This document shows, in pieces, positions 1 through 5,007 of a stretch of 7,442 bases of DNA. A program made the translations under genes and the position numbers. Within the stretch, counting starts at the first letter, position 1; each line of letters opens with the position of its first letter. The notes beneath the pieces are model-generated. The model saw only the letters and a program-made list of their open reading frames with translations, was not told the DNA's origin and made no database searches. The DNA is from an uncultured Prevotella sp. (lineage in GTDB: Bacteria > Bacteroidota > Bacteroidia > Bacteroidales > Bacteroidaceae): the NCBI GenBank assembly GCA_945863825.1, contig CAMBBY010000045.1, positions 1-7,442 of the forward strand, written 5' to 3'.

Positions 1-24
1 CTCGGAGATGTGTATAAGAGACAG
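1..24 (+). other. Nextera sequencing adapter remnant (Tn5 mosaic end)
   Basis: Bases 6-24 read AGATGTGTATAAGAGACAG, the 19-base hyperactive Tn5 mosaic end used in Nextera library preparation. The preceding CTCGG is the matching end of the read-2 transposase adapter. This is library-construction sequence left at a contig end, not part of the genome. The reading frame of the adjacent ATPase is open right up to base 25 and meets an in-frame stop (TAA at 15-17) only inside the adapter, which confirms that the junction between genome and adapter is at 24/25. Confidence 0.97.
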
Positions 25-1058
25 ACTTCTACGAGAAGCATCCTGAAGTCTATGTGATAGCAGCAGGTTCTCTGTTGGAAAGTCTTATGGGCCGACATAT
101 CTCTTTTCCTGTCGGTCGTGTAGAATATATGGCTTTGCATCCATGTACTTTCGTGGAGTTCCTTCGTGCCATGGGACAGAAACTGATGGCTGATAGTATA
201 GAAAACATGTCCTTGCCTGCTTCTTTGCATCTTTCTGCTATGGAGTGGTTCAAGAAGTATATGATTGTAGGAGGCTTCCCCGAAGCAGTTGCCAATTATG
301 CAAAGTATATGGATATTGTCAGGCTGAATGAAGTGTTTAATTCCCTGCTTTCTGGGTATAGGGATGATGTGGAAAAATACGCCAGTAAACCAAAGGAGCA
401 GGATGCTATCCGATACATATTGAATTATGGTTGGACATTTGCAGCACATCGCATCCAGTTTTCCAAATTCACAAGTTCTTCTTTCAAGGCGGCAGAAGCA
501 GGCAATGCTTTCCGGATATTAGAGAAAACGCTTTTGTTGGAGTTGGTATATCCTCAAACTTCTGCATCTTTTCCTATTTTACCCGACTTGAAGAAAAGTC
601 CTAAATTGTTATGGATTGATACGGGGTTGGTGAATTATGTTGCAGGTATGCAAGAAGATTTGCTATTTAGTAAAGATACCGATGAACTTTGGAATGGTGA
701 TATTGCTGAGCATATCGTAGGGCAGGAATTGTTGGGTTCAACATTTATGTTTGGTGAGAAAAGATTGTTTTGGGTGCGTGAAGCCAGGAACTCTCAGGCA
801 GAAATCGACTTCTTGATGAGATACAAATCACATCTGATTCCGATAGAAGTGAAGACAGGCAGTAATGCTAAACTCCGTTCTTTGCATCTCTTTATGGAAG
901 AATCGAAAGAGAAGGTGGCATTGCGCCTCTGGAATGGTCCGATGACATCGGATACCGTAACAACTCAGAAAGGTAAGTCTTTCACTTTGTATAATATTCC
1001 GTTATATTATGCAGGATATCTGCAGGTGTTTCTGGATAGGATAAGCGATATCATCTGA
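25..1058 (+). CDS. AAA_14/DUF4143-family ATPase, 5'-truncated by contig end
   Basis: This is the C-terminal three quarters of an ATPase of the AAA_14 plus DUF4143 architecture, whose cellular role is not established. The open frame begins at the adapter junction (first full codon at 27), so the GTG at 54 is not a real start. Aligning its sensor-1 segment (VIAAGSLLE, visible residues 10-18) with VVAAGSLLG of the complete paralogue at 3052-4344 suggests that about 105 N-terminal residues, carrying Walker A and Walker B, are missing. After sensor 1 come the family segment SFPVGRVEY, a helical region, then a C-terminal PD-(D/E)XK-like core. In that core AEIDF (E259, D261) is followed by IPIEVKTG (E274, K276). 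It ends in TGA. The gap to the next gene is 263 bp and holds a repeat block, so the two are probably separate transcription units. It closely resembles the third ATPase here and is likely a paralogue. Truncation is by assembly, not evidence of a pseudogene. Confidence 0.9.
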
Positions 1059-1165
1059 GACTGATACTTCCATCTTTTGCCGATGGACGACATGATTAGT
1101 AGCATTATATATTTTCAGTTTCTGCGTATGCTGCTGGTGTACTTTAAATACTTTTGCTCTTTCAG

Positions 1166-1269
1166 AAAAATATGCATTATTGGCTGAAAGGAATGTGGAA
1201 TTTAGCCAATAATGTTTAAAAATATGTGTTATTGGCTTAAAACAGTGTAAGATATGGCCAATAATTGCT
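1166..1269 (+). repeat. Two tandem 52-bp units with paired inverted TTATTGGC half-sites
   Basis: Unit 1 is 1166-1217 and unit 2 is 1218-1269; by eye 38 of 52 columns match. Both begin AAAAATATG. Each carries TTATTGGC (1177-1184; 1229-1236) and its inverse GCCAATAA (1205-1212; 1257-1264), with 28 bp between arm starts in both units and 24 bp between units. In unit 1 the arms extend to 11 perfect bases, CATTATTGGCT and AGCCAATAATG. The sequence between arms is poorly conserved while the arms are kept, as expected for protein-binding half-sites. The last half-site sits immediately upstream of the promoter of the DUF234-type ATPase, at its -33 position, so an operator is the simplest reading. A binding factor is not identifiable from sequence. 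Confidence 0.85.
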
Positions 1270-1279
1270 TTTTTTTTGC

Positions 1280-1287
1280 TATATTTG
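1280..1287 (+). promoter_or_regulatory. Bacteroidota -7 box (TATATTTG) for the DUF234-type ATPase
   Basis: TATATTTG fits the Bacteroidota primary-sigma -7 consensus TAnnTTTG and lies 34 bp before the ATG at 1322. No good TTTG is present 19-21 bases upstream; that position (about 1255-1260, TGGCCA) overlaps the last GCCAATAA half-site of the 52-bp repeats. A weak -33 covered by a repeat half-site suggests control by a factor bound to the repeats. Downstream, AGGAG at 1309-1313 leaves 8 bases to the start codon, a Shine-Dalgarno-like spacing that is uncommon in this phylum. Confidence 0.6.
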
Positions 1288-1321
1288 TAAGCGATAAGAA
1301 ATTAAAGCAGGAGAAAAGGAA

Positions 1322-2752
1322 ATGAAGAACAATATAATAGGCAGAAAAAGTGAACAAGATACACTGGCTTGCATATATGAGTCAAGGCAGTCTGAATTTG
1401 TGGCTATATGCGGACGCCGCAGAGTGGGGAAAACGTTTCTTGTGCGTGAATATTTTGAGCAGGAAATGGTTTTTCAAGCATCCGGACTGGCAGGAGGAAA
1501 CACTCAGGAACAGTTGAAAAACTTCTTTTATACACTTCGTCGTTATGACCGGAAAGTATCATCGCTGCCCCATGATTGGCTCGATGCCTTTGAGATGCTG
1601 ATTTCTTATCTCGATTCTCTGTCCCGAGTAGAACGCAAGGTGGTTTTTCTCGACGAACTGCCTTGGATGGATACTGTGGGTTCTGACTTTATCTCTGCCT
1701 TGGAGCACTTCTGGAATGGATGGGCTTCGGCACGTCGCGACATCGTTCTGATAGTCTGTGGCTCTGCTACTTCCTGGATGATGGACAAACTCATCAATAA
1801 TCATGGTGGACTTTATGGTCGTCTTACCCATCGTCTATTCCTGCAACCTTTTTCTCTTGGAGAATCGGAAACGTTTCTGAAAAACAAGGGGATGATGCTG
1901 TCAAGATACGAGATGGCAGAGCTTTACATGATATTGGGAGGCATCCCATACTATCTTAATCTTTTGGACGAGCGGTTAAGTTTAGCGCAGAATATAGACC
2001 GTATGCTGTTCAATCCCAACGGCCAGTTGTATAATGAGTTTTCGATACTCTATCGCTCCCTGTTCAAGGATTCTGAGGCATATGTCAAGGTGGTAGAGTG
2101 CCTGAACAAGCGTGGATATGGAATGACTCGCACAGAAATAGCTAAGGCAGCTCAGATGAAATCAGGCAAGACATTGACCACGATTCTTGACAATCTGGAA
2201 TCGTGCGGATTTATCAGAAAATATGTCAACTTCGGATGTTCTACCCGAAAATCTCTTTATCAGTTGGTGGATTTCTTCACCTTGTTTTATTTTCGTTTTC
2301 TGCGAGACAGTTCGTTCCGGAATCTTCTGTATTGGAGCAAGTTGCAGCGCACGCCCCGTTTCTATGCCTGGGCAGGAGTTTCATTCGAGATATTGGCGAT
2401 GAATCATATCTCTCAGGTCAAGCAGCGGTTGGGTATAGCTGGTGTATCCACCAATTTATATTCATGGCGGAGCAAGAGTAGTGGGGAGGCTGATGAGCGG
2501 GCCGCTCAGATAGATATGGTGATAGAGCGTGGCGACAACACCATCAATCTATGCGAAATGAAATTCTCGGAAGGAGAGTTTGCCATCAATAAGGATTATG
2601 ATAAGATTTTGAGAAACAAAATTGCCCGTTTTATGGAAGAAACGAAAACTCGGAAGTCCATACAGCTGACGTTTATCAGCAGTTATGGTCTTCAGCGCAA
2701 CATGTATTCGGGCATTGCCCAGAACGAAGTGGTGCTTGATGATTTGTTTTAA
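1322..2752 (+). CDS. ATPase_2/DUF234-type AAA ATPase with C-terminal nuclease-like fold
   Basis: A complete 476-residue protein with the STAND-like/archaeal ATPase_2 plus DUF234 architecture; members are widespread in archaea and Bacteroidota but no defined function is known to me. Walker A is GRRRVGKTF (residues 31-39, K37/T38), Walker B is VVFLDELPW (107-115, D111/E112), and a sensor-1-like VCGSATSWM lies at 145-153. Residues about 257-300 read as a winged helix (TRTEIAKAAQMKSGKTL followed by a hairpin), so DNA binding is plausible. The C-terminus has a PD-(D/E)XK-like pattern: QIDMV (D398) then LCEMKF (E412, K414). The ATG is chosen because AGGAG precedes it at 8 bases, a -7 box lies 34 bp upstream, and the conserved IIGR start of the family follows directly. 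No signal peptide or membrane segment, so cytosolic. Flanked on both sides by DUF4143-type ATPases. Active nuclease chemistry is inferred, not shown. Confidence 0.9.
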   Translation: MKNNIIGRKSEQDTLACIYESRQSEFVAICGRRRVGKTFLVREYFEQEMVFQASGLAGGNTQEQLKNFFYTLRRYDRKVSSLPHDWLDAFEMLISYLDSLSRVERKVVFLDELPWMDTVGSDFISALEHFWNGWASARRDIVLIVCGSATSWMMDKLINNHGGLYGRLTHRLFLQPFSLGESETFLKNKGMMLSRYEMAELYMILGGIPYYLNLLDERLSLAQNIDRMLFNPNGQLYNEFSILYRSLFKDSEAYVKVVECLNKRGYGMTRTEIAKAAQMKSGKTLTTILDNLESCGFIRKYVNFGCSTRKSLYQLVDFFTLFYFRFLRDSSFRNLLYWSKLQRTPRFYAWAGVSFEILAMNHISQVKQRLGIAGVSTNLYSWRSKSSGEADERAAQIDMVIERGDNTINLCEMKFSEGEFAINKDYDKILRNKIARFMEETKTRKSIQLTFISSYGLQRNMYSGIAQNEVVLDDLF

Positions 2753-2830
2753 GTACCATCTTGTTCTGGTGAATGATTCCTCTGTAGGATTCATTATGGG
2801 TTCCAGAGTTGAACATCCATAATTTTGTTG

Positions 2831-2882
2831 CCACTATGGTTAGTACTGTCTCCTTCGATGTACTGCTCCATAGTGGATTTTT
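2831..2882 (+). terminator. Hairpin with T-rich tail downstream of the DUF234-type ATPase
   Basis: CCACTATGG (2831-2839) pairs perfectly with CCATAGTGG (2868-2876). Inside it AGTAC (2842-2846) pairs with GTACT (2860-2864), and the stem is followed by ATTTTTGG. This could end the transcript 80 bp after the stop codon at 2752. A shorter imperfect hairpin lies closer to the stop (AATGATTCC 2772-2780 against GGATTCATT 2787-2795, one mismatch) but has no T tract. The interrupted stem and the mere five Ts make it a moderate candidate; it could also be a cis element of the following gene. Confidence 0.5.
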
Positions 2883-2905
2883 GGGGTGTCACTTGGTACT
2901 GATGG

Positions 2906-3001
2906 ACACTTTTAAGGACGACTTTTTGCGATTTTCTACACTTTTAAGGACGACTTTTTGTTGTTTTATACATTTTTAAGGACGACTTTCTGTGCTCTTT
3001 G
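2906..3001 (+). repeat. Three direct repeats at an exact 32-bp period
   Basis: Units are 2906-2937, 2938-2969 and 2970-3001. Each contains a 23-bp conserved part (2906-2928, 2938-2960, 2970-2992) built on TTTTAAGGACGACTTTTTG, then a 9-bp variable linker (CGATTTTCT, TTGTTTTAT, TGCTCTTTG). Copies 1 and 2 are identical over the 23 bp; copy 3 differs at two positions. A 32-bp spacing is close to three helical turns, putting every copy on the same face of the DNA, which suits cooperative protein binding. The third copy ends exactly where the -33 element of the next gene's promoter should be. There is no internal dyad like that of the 52-bp block, so the binding mode probably differs. Confidence 0.92.
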
Positions 3002-3021
3002 AAATAAAAAATGTATCTTTG
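2989..3021 (+). promoter_or_regulatory. Bacteroidota promoter embedded in the last 32-bp repeat
   Basis: TATCTTTG at 3014-3021 is a strong -7 box of the TAnnTTTG type. With a 21-bp spacer, the -33 position falls on TCTG (2989-2992), the end of the conserved part of repeat copy 3; in copies 1 and 2 the same bases read TTTG. Transcription would begin a few bases after 3021, leaving an A/T-rich leader of roughly 25 nt before the ATG at 3052. Because the promoter lies downstream of the in-frame GTG at 2992, that GTG cannot be the start codon if this promoter is used. Confidence 0.72.
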
Positions 3022-3051
3022 CATTCAGAAATATCAAATAATCAGATAGTT

Positions 3052-4344
3052 ATGAAGAGAAATGCCATCAAATACCTCTATCAATGGAAAGCAAGCAACG
3101 ACCGAAAGCCGTTGATTATGCTTGGAGCACGCCAAGTTGGCAAAACCTGGCTGATGCAGGAATTTGCCAAAGAGGCCTATCCTCGTAGTGCGTATGTGAA
3201 CTTTGAAGATAATGAAATGCTCCGGGAAGTTTTTGCTCATGACTTTGATATCCCCCGCATTATTAATAGCATACAATGGAGTACAGGAGTTTCTATAGAC
3301 GAAAATACGCTTATTATCCTTGATGAGATACAAGAAGCGCCCAGGGGTATAACTGCATTAAAGTATTTTGCAGAAAAAGCACCTCAATATCATGTCGTAG
3401 CTGCAGGTTCATTGCTCGGAATAGCAATGCATCAGAATGATTCTTTTCCTGTAGGTAAGGTAGATTTCTTGCATTTATATCCCCTTACATTCTTTGAATT
3501 TCTGGATGCAATCGGTGAAAGCCGTATGGTGGAACTGCTCATGTCAAAGGATTGGAGTATGATAACCATGTTTCGGAATAAATTCGAAGAATGCCTGAGA
3601 CAGTATTATCTGGTAGGGGGAATGCCTGCTGTAGTACAGTCTTTTGCCAGTGAGGGCAACCTGTCTAAAGTCAGAAACATTCAAAAAGGAATCCTTGAAG
3701 CGTATGAACGTGATTTTTCCAAACATGCCCCGGCTATAGAAGTTCCACGTATCCGAATGGTATGGAAATCTATCCCCTCCCAGCTCGCCAAGGAAAACAA
3801 GAAATTTATCTATGGTGCTGTGAAGGAAGGAGCCAGAGCTAAGGATTTTGAGCTCGCTATCGAATGGCTGAAAGATGCGGGGTTGATCTATAAGGTAAAT
3901 CGCTGTAAGAAAGCCCTGTTGCCATTAGCAGCATACGAGGATTTCTCTGCTTTCAAGTTATTCCTGTCTGATGTCGGACTGATGGGAGCCATGAGTAATA
4001 TTCCTGCCCAAAGTTTACTGGAAGGAAATATGCTGTTTTCAGATTTTAAAGGGGCGCTGACTGAACAGTATGTCCTGCAGCAACTAAAGGAGAAATCTTC
4101 CCTGTCTATTTATTATTGGTCGGCAGAAAATTCACGTGGTGAAATAGATTTTCTGGTACAGGATGAGGAAAAAATCATTCCGATAGAAGTAAAGGCTCAA
4201 GAGAATTTGCAGGCTAAGAGTCTGAGGGTGTTTGTAGAGCGCAATCCGGGACTAAAAGGTATGCGCCTATCTATGTCACCTTATAGAGAGCAGGATTGGC
4301 TTGCTAATTATCCTTTATATTCTGTATCTGGAATATTCGGCTAA
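3052..4344 (+). CDS. AAA_14/DUF4143-family ATPase with PD-(D/E)XK-like C-terminus
   Basis: A complete 430-residue ATPase of the AAA_14 plus DUF4143 type; the family is abundant in Bacteroidota and its physiological role is unsettled. Walker A is GARQVGKTW (25-33, K31/T32), Walker B TLIILDEIQ (86-94, D91/E92), sensor 1 VVAAGSLLG (115-123). The family segment SFPVGKVDF follows at 131-139, then LVGGMPAVV (187-195), a frequent junction to DUF4143. Near the C-terminus GEIDFL (363-368, E364/D366) and IPIEVKA (376-382, E378/K380) form a PD-(D/E)XK-like core. The ATG at 3052 is preferred over the in-frame GTG at 2992, since the latter lies inside the repeat block and upstream of the -7 box, and the next 20 residues would not resemble the family. 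No signal peptide or membrane segment. Paralogous to the truncated ATPase at 25-1058; conserved stretches match even at DNA level (ATTCCGATAGAAGT occurs in both). Confidence 0.92.
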   Translation: MKRNAIKYLYQWKASNDRKPLIMLGARQVGKTWLMQEFAKEAYPRSAYVNFEDNEMLREVFAHDFDIPRIINSIQWSTGVSIDENTLIILDEIQEAPRGITALKYFAEKAPQYHVVAAGSLLGIAMHQNDSFPVGKVDFLHLYPLTFFEFLDAIGESRMVELLMSKDWSMITMFRNKFEECLRQYYLVGGMPAVVQSFASEGNLSKVRNIQKGILEAYERDFSKHAPAIEVPRIRMVWKSIPSQLAKENKKFIYGAVKEGARAKDFELAIEWLKDAGLIYKVNRCKKALLPLAAYEDFSAFKLFLSDVGLMGAMSNIPAQSLLEGNMLFSDFKGALTEQYVLQQLKEKSSLSIYYWSAENSRGEIDFLVQDEEKIIPIEVKAQENLQAKSLRVFVERNPGLKGMRLSMSPYREQDWLANYPLYSVSGIFG

Positions 4345-4361
4345 TTATATAGGTATAGTAT

Positions 4362-4390
4362 GCAGATAATCTGCGCTAACTTGCTTTTTT
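4362..4390 (+). terminator. Possible weak terminator after the third ATPase
   Basis: GCAGATAATCTGC (4362-4374) can form a 5-bp stem with a 3-base loop, 17 bases after the stop codon, followed after a 10-base gap by six Ts (4385-4390). The stem is short and the gap is not typical, so this is only a candidate. The rest of the convergent gap to 4477 shows a G6 run at 4401-4406 and a short palindrome ACTATCCATAGT at 4441-4452, with no clear function. No strong terminator for the opposing lipoprotein gene is visible. Confidence 0.25.
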
Positions 4391-4477
4391 ATACCCTTTT
4401 GGGGGGTTGGATATGCATCGTTTCGATTTTATTCAAATAGACTATCCATAGTAACCTCTTTTTGTACAATGCCACTC

Positions 4478-4897
4478 TTAAAGATGCTCCTTCAAATCCA
4501 CTTCCTCCACGTATTTCACAAGCGAATCCTTGCCATTAAGCAGATAGAAATCCACACGAACCACGTGGTCTATGTCTGCACTTCCCTTTACTTTTACGTG
4601 CCGGGTCTTACTATATAATAAGGTGTCACGACGGGAAGGGTAGGAGACAAGCTGAATCTGGTCTTTGGTGGAACCGCTTCCTACATAATATATGCCTACA
4701 CTATCCTTGCTTGCTTTTATGGCTGCTATCTTCGCCATCTTCTTGGCATGAGCGGCAGTTGTGTCCTCTGGATAAAATTCGCTGGCAGCTACCGTGTCGC
4801 CATCATGCTGGTCGGGAGCATACTTGCAACTTGTATTTGTTGTTGTGATAAAGGCGGTGGCAGTTAGGACTGCTACAAAGTATAAAATCTTCTTCAT
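4478..4897 (-). CDS. Small predicted lipoprotein of unknown function
   Basis: A 139-residue protein I do not recognise. It starts MKKILYFVAVLTATAFIT, a basic n-region and hydrophobic core, followed by NTSC with Cys24, consistent with signal peptidase II processing although the -3 position is Asn rather than Leu. The mature part is hydrophilic and rich in Lys, Asp, Ser and Thr; the last 70 residues alternate in a way that suggests beta strands (HVKVKG, HVVRVDFYLL). The open frame extends upstream to 5047, but the ATG at 4897 is chosen because the extension has no signal sequence and would start upstream of the promoter at 4923-4953. It lies downstream of and codirectional with the GH94 gene, 110 bp away, but has its own promoter after a terminator, so it is probably expressed independently. 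Likely periplasmic or outer-membrane anchored. Confidence 0.78.
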   Translation of the reverse strand: MKKILYFVAVLTATAFITTTNTSCKYAPDQHDGDTVAASEFYPEDTTAAHAKKMAKIAAIKASKDSVGIYYVGSGSTKDQIQLVSYPSRRDTLLYSKTRHVKVKGSADIDHVVRVDFYLLNGKDSLVKYVEEVDLKEHL

Positions 4898-4922
4898 CTC
4901 ATTTTTTATTTCTAATTTGCCG

Positions 4923-4953
4923 CAAAGGTATAAAAAATAAGAAAATCGGCAAA
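4923..4953 (-). promoter_or_regulatory. Consensus Bacteroidota promoter for the lipoprotein gene
   Basis: Read on the - strand, TTTG (4953-4950), a 19-base spacer and TACCTTTG (4930-4923) match the Bacteroidota TTTG-N19-TAnnTTTG promoter exactly. The -7 box ends 25 bases before the ATG at 4897, giving a short, A-rich leader of about 20 nt without a Shine-Dalgarno site. The -33 box lies within one arm of the hairpin at 4942-4981. Confidence 0.85.
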
Positions 4954-4981
4954 ATAAACGTTTGCTTATTTTGCCGATTTT
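4931..4981 (-). terminator. Strong hairpin terminator of the GH94 gene
   Basis: AAAATCGGCAAAATAA (4942-4957) and TTATTTTGCCGATTTT (4966-4981) are perfect 16-base inverted arms around an 8-base loop. On the - strand the stem begins 27 bases after the phosphorylase stop codon and is followed by CTTATTTTTTA, a T-rich tail. This is the expected layout of an intrinsic terminator for the phosphorylase transcript, although the stem is AT-rich except for its GCCG core. Confidence 0.82.
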
Positions 4982-5007
4982 ATATGTATTTATGAGTTTT
5001 GGGCAAT

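Noticed and set aside
1..24. Natural Tn5/IS50 end
   Set aside because: The mosaic end is an engineered hybrid sequence and the preceding bases match the commercial adapter; no transposase gene is present.
1069..1087. Terminator after the truncated ATPase (TCCATC/GATGGA stem)
   Set aside because: The stem has six pairs around a seven-base loop and no T tract follows; it is too weak to call.
2906..3001. CRISPR array
   Set aside because: There are only three copies, the variable parts are 9 bp (far too short for spacers), and there is no cas gene. The phase with the promoter fits a regulatory array.
4942..4981. Terminal inverted repeats of an insertion sequence or MITE
   Set aside because: The arms are only 8 bases apart with no target-site duplication seen, and the position just after a stop codon with a T-rich tail fits an intrinsic terminator.
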